Shown here piece by piece: positions 44,728 to 53,880 of a stretch of DNA of 64,000 bases (the first letter of the stretch is position 1; each line of letters starts with the position of its first letter). The DNA is from Planctomycetota bacterium (GTDB taxonomy: Bacteria > Planctomycetota > PLA2). Under the pieces are notes generated by a model. It was not told the DNA's origin. It ran no database searches and saw nothing but the letters and a program-made list of their open reading frames with translations. Made by a program: the position numbers and the translations under genes. Location: the NCBI GenBank assembly GCA_021776785.1, contig JAJFFF010000044.1:86578-150577 (forward strand), given 5' to 3'.

Positions 44728-45666
44728 ATGGGGACCCCTTTGTCGGATCAACCGTTGCGAATATTGCTGGCTGCCGAAGAGGCGGCTGGACTCCAGGCCC
44801 TAAAAGCCGTCGATCAAAGCGAGCACGAGCTCGTGGGCGTGCTTACGTCCAACACCCACGGCGACAGCCGCGGGGCGACGGTTGACGGTGTGGCGCGCAA
44901 CCTTGGCTATCCGGTTTGGTCTGCGCGAGATGTGAAAGATCCCGCGCTCGCCGAACGCATGCGCTCGCTCCAGGTCGACGTGTTGCTCAACGTGCACTCG
45001 CTGTATTTGATTCACGCCGACGTCGTGACCGCGCCGCGAATCGGCAGCTTCAATCTACACCCCGGCCCCCTCCCCGACTACGCCGGACTCAACACGCCGA
45101 TGTGGGCTGTGTTCAACGGCGAGACGCGCTACGGCGTGACGCTGCACTGGATGAGTCCCGACGTCGACACCGGCGACATCGCGTATCAGGAGATGTTTGA
45201 TCTCGACGGCAACGACACCGGCCGCACGGTCAGCACCAAGTGCGTGCGATTGGGCGTTCCGCTCGTGAACCGACTCCTCACCGACGCTGGGACGGGCTCG
45301 ATCCCGCAAGTGCAACAAGACCTATCGAAACGCCGGTACTTTTTGAAAAAGGACAAGCCGGACGTGCGCATCGATTGGAGCAAGTCGGCGCGCGCGATCG
45401 ACGCACACGTACGCGCCGCGGACTACTATCCGCTGCCGTCGCCGTGGGGCCACCCCGTCGCGCAGTGCAACGGCGAAGACGTACGCATCGCCAAAGTGAA
45501 ACGAACGGACGAAGCGACCACCGCACCGCCGGGCACCGTTGAGACGCACGGCGAAACCCGCGTCGTCGCCACCGGCGACGAGTGGCTTGCGATCGTGCGC
45601 GTCCAAACCGCAACCGGCTACCAACCCGCCGCCGCAGTGATGCCGAACGGGACGACGCTTACCTAA
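44728..45666 (+). CDS. Formyltransferase (Fmt-like), secondary-metabolism type
   Basis: 312 residues. The catalytic triad of 10-formyl-THF-dependent formyltransferases is intact: Asn109 and His111 in FNLHPGPLPDYAGLNTP, and Asp147 in SPDVDTGDI. The C-terminal domain (DWSKSARAIDAHVRAADYYPLPSPW) matches Fmt-like architecture. The sequence is diverged from housekeeping methionyl-tRNA formyltransferase and it opens a cluster with a flavin monooxygenase, an adenylation enzyme, an ACP and an amidotransferase, so the acceptor is probably a pathway intermediate or carrier-bound amino group. That is inference from context. Confidence 0.85.
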   Translation: MGTPLSDQPLRILLAAEEAAGLQALKAVDQSEHELVGVLTSNTHGDSRGATVDGVARNLGYPVWSARDVKDPALAERMRSLQVDVLLNVHSLYLIHADVVTAPRIGSFNLHPGPLPDYAGLNTPMWAVFNGETRYGVTLHWMSPDVDTGDIAYQEMFDLDGNDTGRTVSTKCVRLGVPLVNRLLTDAGTGSIPQVQQDLSKRRYFLKKDKPDVRIDWSKSARAIDAHVRAADYYPLPSPWGHPVAQCNGEDVRIAKVKRTDEATTAPPGTVETHGETRVVATGDEWLAIVRVQTATGYQPAAAVMPNGTTLT

Positions 45667-45674
45667 GGAACGCA

Positions 45675-46697
45675 ATGGAACAACTCGGCACAAGCCTCGT
45701 CGATGTCTTTTCGACCTGTCCGCAGAGCAAAGACTTAGACCGCAACGAGTATCTCGACGCCGTGATCCGCATTTCGCAATGGAGCGAGGAGTTCGGGTGC
45801 GAGGGCATGTTGGTCTACACCGACAACGGCATCGTCGACCCGTGGGCGGTGTCGCAGGTCGTGTTGCAAAACACAACAAAGCTGCGTCCGCTCGTCGCGA
45901 TTCAGCCCATGTACATGCACCCGTACTGGGTCGCCAAAAACATCGCGACGCTCGCGTACTTGCACGGCCGTTCGATCTTTCTCAACATGCTCGCGGGCGG
46001 TTTCAAAAACGACCTTATCGCGCTGGGCGACAACACGCCGCACGACGACCGCTACATCCGCACCGTCGAGTACACCAACATCATCATGGGGCTCTGCCGC
46101 GGCGAGACCGTCACGTTGCAGGGCAAGTACTACAACGTCGAGAACCTAAAGCTTGTGCCCGCGATTCCGGAGGAGGTCCGTCCGGGGCTCTTGTCCTCGG
46201 GTTCGTCGGCCGCGGGTATGCAGGCCGCGCGCGACATGGGATCGATCGCGATCAAGTACCCGAAGCCGCCGGGCGAAGAGGAAGACGTGCGCGATGGTCA
46301 CGCGCCGGGTTACGGCGTGCGCATCGGCATCATCGCGCGCGAGACCGCCGACGAGGCGTGGAAGGTCGCGCTCGAGCGTTTCCCCGAAGACCGCAAGGGC
46401 CAGCTCATGCATCAGCTCGCCATGAAGGTTTCCGACTCCTCGTGGCATACGCAACTAAGCGTGCGCCACGACGAAGACGGCAACGAGCGCAGCCCGTACT
46501 GGCTGGGCCCGTTTCAAAACTACCGTACGTTTTGCCCGTACCTGGTCGGCGACTACGGCCAGGTGGCGGCGTTGGTCGCGACGTACATTCAATCCGGCTA
46601 CAAGACGTTCATCTTGGACATTCCGGCCAGCCGCGACGCGCTCACCCATCAAGGAGTCGTGTTCCGCGAAGCTGAAAAGATTGTGAACGCCGGTTAG
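45675..46697 (+). CDS. LLM-class flavin-dependent oxidoreductase (luciferase-like monooxygenase)
   Basis: 340 residues from the ATG at 45675, preceded by AAGGAA; a longer frame overlaps the formyltransferase and was rejected. The TIM-barrel luciferase-like fold is seen in QWSEEFGCEGMLVYTDNGIVDPW, LRPLVAIQPMYMHPYWVAKNIATLAYL, IFLNMLAGGFKNDL and IRTVEYTNIIMGLCRGETVTLQGKYY. Such enzymes use reduced FMN and oxygen; in natural-product clusters they hydroxylate carrier-bound amino acids, often at carbon or nitrogen. Eight bases after the formyltransferase stop and 19 bp before the adenylation gene. Confidence 0.9.
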   Translation: MEQLGTSLVDVFSTCPQSKDLDRNEYLDAVIRISQWSEEFGCEGMLVYTDNGIVDPWAVSQVVLQNTTKLRPLVAIQPMYMHPYWVAKNIATLAYLHGRSIFLNMLAGGFKNDLIALGDNTPHDDRYIRTVEYTNIIMGLCRGETVTLQGKYYNVENLKLVPAIPEEVRPGLLSSGSSAAGMQAARDMGSIAIKYPKPPGEEEDVRDGHAPGYGVRIGIIARETADEAWKVALERFPEDRKGQLMHQLAMKVSDSSWHTQLSVRHDEDGNERSPYWLGPFQNYRTFCPYLVGDYGQVAALVATYIQSGYKTFILDIPASRDALTHQGVVFREAEKIVNAG

Positions 46698-46716
46698 GAC
46701 CGCTAGGAACGAACGC

Positions 46717-48288
46717 ATGCTGCTCCACGACCTCGTCACACGCCAAGCCGAACAGCGCGCCGCTCGCACAGCGATCGTGCACGCGGGCAACACGCTTACG
46801 TTTGGCGACCTCGAAACGCAGTCGGACCGCCTCGCCCACCTGCTCGCGGAGCAAGGCTGCGTGAAAGGCGACCGCGTGTGCTTGTTTTTGCCGAAGCGAC
46901 CGCGCGCGGTCGTTGGCATGCTCGGCACGCTCAAGGCGGGCGGCGCCTATGTGCCCATCGATCTGGCGAGCCCGGCACAGCGCGTCGAGCGCATCCTGCG
47001 CGTGTGCGAACCAAAGTTCGCGCTGGTGACGAAAGAGGGCGCGAAGCTCTTCCAGGATTCTTGCGCAGCGGCCGGCATCACGCCGCGTGCGATCGTGTTG
47101 GAAGACGACGACCAAGGGCTGGACGGCGCGCTGACATTCGCCGACGTCCTCGCCGCCCCCACCACGCGCCCCGACCCCGGTTTGAGCGACGGCGATCTCG
47201 CGCACGTTCTGTTCACGTCCGGTTCCACCGGCGTGCCCAAGGGCGTCATGATCACGCACAAAAACGTTGTGAGCTACGTCGAGTGGGCCGCGGACTACTT
47301 GGGCACGCAACCCGGCGACAGGGCGTCCGGGCATCCGCCGCTCCACTTCGATCTATCGACGTACGACATCTACGGCAACTTGGGTTGGGGCGCCGAGCTG
47401 CACATGATCGGCCCCGAGCTCAGCCTGATCGCGGCCAAGCTCGCGAAATACATTCGCGAACAAGAACTCGACCAGTGGTTCAGCGTCCCGTCGATCCTTA
47501 CGTACATGGCGAAGTTTGACGTCGTAAAGTCCAACGACTTCCCGGCAATGAAGCGGCTCATGTGGTGCGGCGAAGTGTTGCCGACGCCGACGCTGATCTA
47601 TTTCATGAAGCGGTTGCCGCACGTCACGTTCACCAACCTCTACGGCCCCACCGAAGCGACGATCGCGTCCAGTTACTACACAGTGCCGAGCTGCCCCGAG
47701 GACGAACGCAGCGACATCCCGATCGGTAAGGCTTGCGCGGGCGAAGAGTTGCTTGTCTTGGACGAGAGCCAGAAGCCCACCCCCGTCGGCGAGATCGGTC
47801 ACCTCTACATCCGAGGCGTCGGGCTGAGTCCCGGCTACTGGCAAGACGAAGAGAAGACGGCCGCCGCGTTCCAGCCCAACCCAAACTTGGAAGGCGATCG
47901 CATCTATCGCACCGGCGACTTGGCGCGCATGGGCGAAGACGGCAACGTGATTTTTCTGGGGCGCGAAGACAGTCAGATCAAGAGCCGCGGCTACCGGATC
48001 GAATTGGGCGAGATCGAGACCGCGTTGAGCGCGCTCGATTACTTAAAAGAGAGCGCGGTCGTCGGTGTCCCCACCGGCGGGTTCGAGGGCACGGCCATTT
48101 GTTGCGGGTACGCTCCCGCCGAGGGCCGGGAGATCACGCCTCCCGAGATTCGCGAGGCCTTGGTCGGCGCGCTGCCCAAGTACATGTTGCCCGCGCGTTG
48201 GAAGGAATTCGACGCGCTGCCCAAAAACGCCAACGGCAAGATCGACCGCCGCAAGATCCGCGAACTCTTCGCCGGCGAATCGTCGTAA
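46717..48288 (+). CDS. Stand-alone amino-acid adenylation enzyme (NRPS A-domain type)
   Basis: 523 residues, one complete adenylation module. Core motifs: A3 LFTSGSTGVPKG (165-176), A5 NLYGPTE (308-314), A7 YRTGDLAR (397-404), A8 GREDSQIKSRGYRIELGEIE (415-434), A10 LPKNANGKID with Lys508. The A4 region HFDLSTYDIYG has Asp where amino-acid-activating domains contact the alpha-amino group, so the substrate is likely an amino acid. The first pocket residues read D-L-Y, loosely reminiscent of cysteine-type codes, but I do not assign a substrate. It should load the ACP encoded 150 bp downstream. Confidence 0.92.
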   Translation: MLLHDLVTRQAEQRAARTAIVHAGNTLTFGDLETQSDRLAHLLAEQGCVKGDRVCLFLPKRPRAVVGMLGTLKAGGAYVPIDLASPAQRVERILRVCEPKFALVTKEGAKLFQDSCAAAGITPRAIVLEDDDQGLDGALTFADVLAAPTTRPDPGLSDGDLAHVLFTSGSTGVPKGVMITHKNVVSYVEWAADYLGTQPGDRASGHPPLHFDLSTYDIYGNLGWGAELHMIGPELSLIAAKLAKYIREQELDQWFSVPSILTYMAKFDVVKSNDFPAMKRLMWCGEVLPTPTLIYFMKRLPHVTFTNLYGPTEATIASSYYTVPSCPEDERSDIPIGKACAGEELLVLDESQKPTPVGEIGHLYIRGVGLSPGYWQDEEKTAAAFQPNPNLEGDRIYRTGDLARMGEDGNVIFLGREDSQIKSRGYRIELGEIETALSALDYLKESAVVGVPTGGFEGTAICCGYAPAEGREITPPEIREALVGALPKYMLPARWKEFDALPKNANGKIDRRKIRELFAGESS

Positions 48289-48444
48289 GTGGCCGCGTCG
48301 CGGGGACTAATCGCGCCCCCTCGCGCCCGCTCGCTGCGCTGCTAGACTCACTGGCCCGCCGGTTGCTCTATCCCCCGGCGTTGACTCGCATGTCGAGCCG
48401 GTGCGACATTCGCACGCTCACAGCGGTCCGGATGAAGGACAGTG

Positions 48445-48699
48445 ATGGATCAGAAAGCGGAGATCGCCACCAAGATTACGGAGATGTTTCGAGAGCATCT
48501 CAACATCAACGTGCCCGCCCATGACACCGATTTGATCGGCATGGGTCTGCTCGATTCACTCGCGCTCGTCGATCTGATTTTAAAGATCGAAGAGGAGATG
48601 GGGATCGCGGTCAACATGGAGGAGCTCGAGATCGAAGACTTCCGCACCGTGGACACGATCGCGACCTATCTCATGACGTTGAAAAGCGCCGCGGCGTAA
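48445..48699 (+). CDS. Acyl/peptidyl carrier protein
   Basis: 84 residues from the ATG at 48445 (an in-frame GTG directly precedes it). The 4'-phosphopantetheine attachment site is Ser38 in GMGLLDSLALVDLI, and the usual helix II/III pattern follows (ILKIEEEMGIAVNMEEL, DFRTVDTIATYL). It is predicted to carry the aminoacyl group made by the adenylation enzyme. The 156 bp gap before it shows no gene and may hold an internal promoter. No 4'-phosphopantetheinyl transferase is nearby. Confidence 0.93.
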   Translation: MDQKAEIATKITEMFREHLNINVPAHDTDLIGMGLLDSLALVDLILKIEEEMGIAVNMEELEIEDFRTVDTIATYLMTLKSAAA

Positions 48700-48750
48700 A
48701 CGCCTGAAAACTCAAGCCTTCGGTCGAATAGGGCCGAAAGGAGAGATAGC

Positions 48751-50733
48751 GTGTGCGGGATTGCGGGTGCCTTTCGCCGAGACGGATCGCCGGTCGATCC
48801 GAGCGTTCTCGTGGCGATGACTCGCGTGCTCGAACACCGCGGTCCCGATGAGGAGGGTTACTTCCTCAATCGCTGTGGCGACGGCGCGTGGCCCGACGGC
48901 GTTCCCTTGCGGCATCTCGACGGTCACGTCGATGCATCCGGCGGTGGGTTTGTCGGCCTCGGCCATCGCCGCCTGTCGATCATCGACTTAAAGACCGGGC
49001 AGCAACCGCTGTGCAACGAAGACGGCACCGTGTGGATCGCGTTCAACGGCGAGATCTACAACTTCCCGGAACTGCACGAGGAACTGCGCGCGAAGGGACA
49101 CACGTTTCGCACGCACTCCGACACCGAAGCGATCGTGCACGGCTACGAGGAATGGGGCGAAGACCTGCCCCGCCGACTGCGCGGGATGTTTGCGTTTTCG
49201 ATCTGGGATCAACGCAAGCAGCGCATGCTTGTCGCGCGCGACCGGCTCGGCAAGAAGCCGTTTTACTATCACCTAAGCGACGACGCGTTCTTGTTCGGTT
49301 CCGAGATCAAGTCGGTGCTGCAGGTTCCCGGCGTTTCGCGCGACGTCGAGTTGGAGGCGTTGAGCGACTATCTATCGCTGAGCTACATCCCGTCGCCGAA
49401 GTCGATTTTTAAGAGTGTGCGCAAGCTGCCGCAAGCGCACTACGCGGTGATCACGCGCGACTCGTTCAAGCTCGAGCCCTACTGGGATCTCTCGTACGCC
49501 GAGGTGGACGGGGCGAGCCAGGAGGAGCAGCAAGAGCGCATCCTGGAAAAACTCGGGGAGTCCACGCGCATCCGCATGATGTCGGAAGTGCCGCTGGGCG
49601 CGTTTTTGTCAGGTGGTGTGGACTCGTCGGCGATCGTCGCGCTCATGGCCGAGGCTTCCGAGAAGCCGGTCAAGACCGCGTCGATCGCGTTTTCTGAAGA
49701 GAAGTATGACGAGTCGCCGTACGCGCAACAGGTGGCGGATCTGTTCAAGGCCGATCATCACGTGCGCAAGGTGACGCCGGATGCGGTCAACGTGATCGAG
49801 AAGCTGGCGTGGCACTACGACGAGCCGTTTGCGGACTCTTCGGCCGTGCCGACGTACTACGTGTCGCAGGTCGCGCGCGAGAAAGTGACCGTGGCGTTGA
49901 GCGGGGACGGAGGCGACGAGAACTTCGCCGGCTATCGTCGGTACCGCATCGACGCCGCGGAGCATCGTGTGCGGCGCGCGTTACCGCGCATGCTGGGCAA
50001 ACCGTTTTTCGGAGCGATGGGCAAGATCTATCCGAAGGCGGATTACTTGCCGCAGTTCATGCGCGGCAAGACGTTCCTGAGTAACGTTGCACGCGACCCC
50101 GCGGACGCGTATTTCCATTCGATGTCGGCGTTTAAGGACCACCAAAAGCGCGCGTTGTTGAACCCGCAGATCCAAGAAGCGTTGGGTGGCTACGATCCCG
50201 CCGATCTCTTCCGCGAGCTGTACGCCAAGTCCGACGCGCAAGACCACACGTCGAAGCTTCTTTATCTCGACGTGAAGACGTACCTGTGCGACGACATCTT
50301 GGTGAAGGTCGATCGCGCGAGCATGGCCGTGAGCCTGGAAGTGCGCTGCCCGATCCTGGACCACGAGTTCATGGAGTACGCGGCGAAGATTCCGGTCAGC
50401 CGCAAGCTCAAGGGCGGCGATCAAAAACACATCTTGAAGCAGTCGCTGCTCAAAAAACTCCCCCACAACATCCTCTACCGTCCGAAGATGGGTTTCGTCG
50501 TCCCAATCCAGCACTGGCTAAGAAGCGATCTCAAAGACTACGCAAGAGAGATCCTGCTCGAGAGCGAAGGAACAAAGAAGTACTTCCAAAGAGCAGCGGT
50601 AGAGAAACTGTGGAACGCCCACCAAAGCGGAGTAAGCAATTTCACCAGCGAACTCTGGAGCCTGATGATGTTCAACCTATGGCATCGAAGGTTCGTCGAA
50701 ACGGCGGCGACGACCCCACAAACCGTCAGCTAA
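48751..50733 (+). CDS. Asparagine-synthase-type amidotransferase (glutamine-hydrolysing)
   Basis: 660 residues from a GTG with a strong AAAGGAGAG site. Cys2 (CGIAGAF) is the glutaminase nucleophile. The N-terminal domain continues with RRLSIIDLKTGQQPL and AFNGEIYNF. The synthase domain has the ATP pyrophosphatase loop FLSGGVDSSA near 284-293 and ALSGDGGDENFAGYRRYR. It closely resembles the amidotransferases found with exosortase-A-type polysaccharide loci and natural-product clusters rather than housekeeping AsnB, by motif recall. In this cluster it may amidate a carboxylate of the carrier-bound intermediate. Confidence 0.93.
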   Translation: MCGIAGAFRRDGSPVDPSVLVAMTRVLEHRGPDEEGYFLNRCGDGAWPDGVPLRHLDGHVDASGGGFVGLGHRRLSIIDLKTGQQPLCNEDGTVWIAFNGEIYNFPELHEELRAKGHTFRTHSDTEAIVHGYEEWGEDLPRRLRGMFAFSIWDQRKQRMLVARDRLGKKPFYYHLSDDAFLFGSEIKSVLQVPGVSRDVELEALSDYLSLSYIPSPKSIFKSVRKLPQAHYAVITRDSFKLEPYWDLSYAEVDGASQEEQQERILEKLGESTRIRMMSEVPLGAFLSGGVDSSAIVALMAEASEKPVKTASIAFSEEKYDESPYAQQVADLFKADHHVRKVTPDAVNVIEKLAWHYDEPFADSSAVPTYYVSQVAREKVTVALSGDGGDENFAGYRRYRIDAAEHRVRRALPRMLGKPFFGAMGKIYPKADYLPQFMRGKTFLSNVARDPADAYFHSMSAFKDHQKRALLNPQIQEALGGYDPADLFRELYAKSDAQDHTSKLLYLDVKTYLCDDILVKVDRASMAVSLEVRCPILDHEFMEYAAKIPVSRKLKGGDQKHILKQSLLKKLPHNILYRPKMGFVVPIQHWLRSDLKDYAREILLESEGTKKYFQRAAVEKLWNAHQSGVSNFTSELWSLMMFNLWHRRFVETAATTPQTVS

Positions 50734-50760
50734 GCAGCGGAAGCAAACAGCACTCAAACG

Positions 50761-50905
50761 CGGGACCAGGTTGGGACCAGGTTGGGACCAGGTCCCACTC
50801 CCGGGCGTCATAACGCTTTACGAGTCATCTGGTTGTGTCGATCGCCTGCGGGATTTCGCCCGCAAGATCGAGCCTCACTCGATACGGTAGGCCCCTGTCA
50901 TTACT
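50761..50905. repeat. Repeat element D1 (GGGACC class, left half)
   Basis: Three tandem GGGACCAGGTT-type units end in GGGACCAGGTCCC (50781-50793). A TAACGCTTTACGA word and TCGCCTGCGGGATTT-CGCCCGCAAGATCG follow. It matches the left half of element D2 downstream and has no right inverted repeat of its own, so it appears truncated or merged with D2. Confidence 0.65.
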
Positions 50906-51314
50906 GGGCACCAACACGGGACCACACCAACACGGCAACACGGGACCCAACACGGGACCAGACAACACGGGACCAGGTCCCGCCTTCGCGCGCTGTAACT
51001 TGTTTCAATTCAGCGGTTTATGAAGATCGCCTGCGGGATTTTTCGCGCAAACTCGGGCCGACGAGCCATGGCAGCCCCCTGTCATTTAGCGCCATAAGCG
51101 GCTCTGAATCGACCCAACGAATCCATCCGTGCGAATCTGGACTTCGACCGAGTGAGCGGGAAAACGGCCCATTTGCGGGAAAAATCCCGCACGCACATCG
51201 CGCAACTGACAGTACACAAAGCACTTATACGCGCCAATGCTGGGACCTGGTCCCGCCTTGATGCTGGGACCTGGTCCCCGCCTTGATGGCTCTACTGGTT
51301 TTGGGACTTGGTCC
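50906..51314. repeat. Repeat element D2 (GGGACC class)
   Basis: The left end has several AACACGGGACC units ending in GGGACCAGGTCCC (50970-50982); the right end has GGGACCTGGTCCC units (51242-51254 and a close copy at 51266) and a degenerate third. Inside are TAACTTG...GGTTTATGA, ATCGCCTGCGGGATTTTTCGCGC, and a hairpin TGCGGGA-AAAA-TCCCGCA (51174-51191). It fills the gap between the amidotransferase and acetyltransferase 3' ends. No coding capacity. Confidence 0.7.
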
Positions 51315-51954
51315 TACCTTGGGGCAGCGCGAGCGCGTCGTCTTTCCACCGCACACATCGGTGCACGCGCTGCAACTTGTCCTCGGTGACGCGTTCTTCC
51401 ACCGACCAGCCGCTTCGTGCTAACGACGGCGCCAACGGTTGGTTCATCGTGTGGAGCAGCATGCCGCGCGACCCTTCGCATCGTTCGACGTTGCTCCAGA
51501 CGTGATCGAGAAGCTGTCGCCCGATGCCCCGTTCCTGCGCCGACGGCGCGACCGCGAGCAAGGCCACAAAATGACCAGGAAAGTCCCGCGTTGCTGTCAC
51601 GCGGCCGTACTGTCGACGACGCACGACGGTCGTGCTGGCCTCCCCCCGCAGGACCGAGCGACACCGAAACCGATACAAGAGCCGACGGAGCAACGAAGGC
51701 ACGCGCGCTCGACTCGGCTCCTGCGTCACCGCGACACCGACCACGGCACCATCGAAAAACCCGTAAGCAGCAGCGTTCGAAAGGCGTAAGGCCACCATGG
51801 TGAGTTCCATGCTTGCCCGAATCCGTTCTTCGCGATCTGGCTTTTCCAAAGGATGCAGCCACCGGAAGTCCTCGTTCGCCGCAAACGCTTCGGTGAGCAG
51901 CGCAACGATCGCCGGATCGTGCTCCGTGCCGAGTTCTTCGATGCGCCCTTCCAC
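51292..51954 (-). CDS. GNAT-family acetyltransferase
   Basis: 220 residues. The acetyl-CoA-binding region is LLAVAPSAQERGIGRQLLDHVW (motif A, with the Q/RxxGxG/A signature QERGIG) around residues 129-150. Substrate unknown. The N-terminal half carries an Arg-rich stretch (SLLRRLLYRFRCRSVLRG). The last codons overlap the outer GGGACC unit of element D2, so the repeat abuts or forms the C-terminus. Confidence 0.8.
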   Translation of the reverse strand: MEGRIEELGTEHDPAIVALLTEAFAANEDFRWLHPLEKPDREERIRASMELTMVALRLSNAAAYGFFDGAVVGVAVTQEPSRARVPSLLRRLLYRFRCRSVLRGEASTTVVRRRQYGRVTATRDFPGHFVALLAVAPSAQERGIGRQLLDHVWSNVERCEGSRGMLLHTMNQPLAPSLARSGWSVEERVTEDKLQRVHRCVRWKDDALALPQGRTKSQNQ

Positions 51955-52038
51955 TTCTCGTTTCCCGAGTGAAATCTAACGCATCGTTCCGGAGCGGGCG
52001 AGCCCGGAGATCAGGCTCGCCCGTCGCATCAACGTTTG

Positions 52039-53880
52039 TTAGTCCCGCACGATCGTCGGCGTGATGAAGATCAGAAGATTTTCTTTCGTCTCGTGAAAAC
52101 GCCCGGAGCTGAACAGCTCGCCCACGATCGGCACATCGCCGAGCCACGGAACACCGCGCTCGACGCCCTTCCCGCCGCTTCGCATGAGCCCGCCGAGAAC
52201 GATGGTCTCCCCGTTGCGCACCATCACCTGCGTCATCACGTCCTTCACGTCGACGTAAGGAATCTCCACGTCCATCGTTTCGTTGTTGATCGTGACGCCA
52301 TTGTTGACGCGTAGCGTGGCTCCGCTCGCCGAACGCAGCTCCATAGAGATGGACCCATCCGCCATGACGTGCGGCCGTACCGTCAGCGTAATTCCGGCTT
52401 CACCGAACTGCAGGTTGGGGTCTACGGTGTTTGCAAAGTCTTGGACCGGCTGGAGAAAATCGACGATCGGAACGTTGGTCCAGTTGCGCATTTGGATCAC
52501 CGCATCCTGGCGTTGATTGATCGTGATCGAGGGTTGCGAAATCACCGCGACGTCGGTCGCCGCCTCCAAGCTATCGAGAACCGATTTGAGCGCGTCCTGC
52601 TGCAGGATCGATCCAAACACCATGCCGCGGACCGGGTCGATGCTCTCGTTAAAGTCGACGCCTAGATTCACGAGCGAATTGCTCACGTCAAAACGCGTAT
52701 CGTTGAACGTACTCAAGATGAACGGTATTCCCCGATCGCCGAACAGCCGCGAGTACACAGACACGTCGGTCTGCGGCACCGCGGAAGGCCGCGCGGAACC
52801 TGCAAACCCACCGACGGGCATCCCCTCCTGGTAGACGTTGTAGCGTTCCCGAATGCCACCGAGGCGGGAGCTCGTCGCGCGCCGGCCCATGGATCCAAAA
52901 GCAACGGAGCCATCGCGAAACGTCGAGTCCCCCACGAGGTCCGACAAGGGGCCAAAGTCCACGCCCAAGTCGTCGAGCACATCGCGGTTGGTGGCGACGA
53001 ACCGAGCCTGCACCTCGACGCGGGGAAGCGTACGGACGAGCTGCTCGATCGACGGGATATAGAGCGGCACCGTGCGCGAGGGCGCATCGTCACCGCGCCA
53101 ACCGTCGTCGTTGCCGGACCCGAAGTTACCGTCGATGTTATCGAACGTCGTGCCGCGAAACGGCATGCCGAAAAATCGGTCGCCCAACTCGTCGCACGGA
53201 ATCATAAACAGCAACGCGTTCTCGCACGCGAACGCGCGCGCGGCCGTGTCCACTTCGACGATCGAAGTGCCGTCGATGAGCGAGCGCGTAAGGCGCGGCG
53301 TCTCGCCCGCCGACTTGAGAAACTGCAGCCAAAGATCCGTGTCGTTAAAGAAGTCGAGATCAAACACGCCTTGCCCCTGCCAGTTGTTGGCGGGATCACC
53401 GTCGCGATCCCCAACGATCGCGTACTGCAGAATCTTGGCGGGGTCCGCGAAAGGAATGACGCCGGTTGTCTGCATGTGAAAAAACGCGTAGTCGCCTGCG
53501 ACCAGCGGAAGCGACCCCTGCGTTGTCCACGCCAAAGGACCCTGCCCCATCGGAAAACGTGAGCGCAGCAAAATGAGGTCGTCTTCGCTCATCCATCGCC
53601 GCGAAAACCCGATGACGTCGATGTCTTGGCCGGGCGCCGGGACCGTCGGCGACTGCTGAGAACTCGAGTACTCAACGAGTTCGCCGATTCGATCGACAAA
53701 CGAGGACCGTTGGGCGGAACGCAATAAGTCGCCGCCATGAGGCATCGACTTGTAGAGTTTGCTCAGCGAGTCGCCGAACACGTCATCTTTCTTGCCGTAT
53801 CCGGCGTTAGAGTTGCTGCTGTTACTACACGCAGCGACAGCACTCACCGCAAGCGCGGTGAGCCAAAGACTCAATCTCAT
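52039..53880 (-). CDS. Secretin-like lipoprotein (type II/III secretion family)
   Basis: 613 residues from the ATG at 53880 with an AAAGGG ribosome site; a longer frame to 53964 was rejected. The leader ends AVSAVAAC (lipobox). Residues about 290-330 contain an N-domain-like VEVQARFVATNRDVLDDLGVDFGPL segment. The C-terminal secretin domain shows VISQPSITINQRQDAVIQM, ITLTVRPHVMADGSI and the closing GVPWLGDVPIVGELF followed by LLIFITPTIVRD. Secretins form outer-membrane multimeric channels. No GspE, GspG or pilus genes are adjacent, so this is an orphan secretin or a secretin-derived protein. Confidence 0.85.
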   Translation of the reverse strand: MRLSLWLTALAVSAVAACSNSSNSNAGYGKKDDVFGDSLSKLYKSMPHGGDLLRSAQRSSFVDRIGELVEYSSSQQSPTVPAPGQDIDVIGFSRRWMSEDDLILLRSRFPMGQGPLAWTTQGSLPLVAGDYAFFHMQTTGVIPFADPAKILQYAIVGDRDGDPANNWQGQGVFDLDFFNDTDLWLQFLKSAGETPRLTRSLIDGTSIVEVDTAARAFACENALLFMIPCDELGDRFFGMPFRGTTFDNIDGNFGSGNDDGWRGDDAPSRTVPLYIPSIEQLVRTLPRVEVQARFVATNRDVLDDLGVDFGPLSDLVGDSTFRDGSVAFGSMGRRATSSRLGGIRERYNVYQEGMPVGGFAGSARPSAVPQTDVSVYSRLFGDRGIPFILSTFNDTRFDVSNSLVNLGVDFNESIDPVRGMVFGSILQQDALKSVLDSLEAATDVAVISQPSITINQRQDAVIQMRNWTNVPIVDFLQPVQDFANTVDPNLQFGEAGITLTVRPHVMADGSISMELRSASGATLRVNNGVTINNETMDVEIPYVDVKDVMTQVMVRNGETIVLGGLMRSGGKGVERGVPWLGDVPIVGELFSSGRFHETKENLLIFITPTIVRD

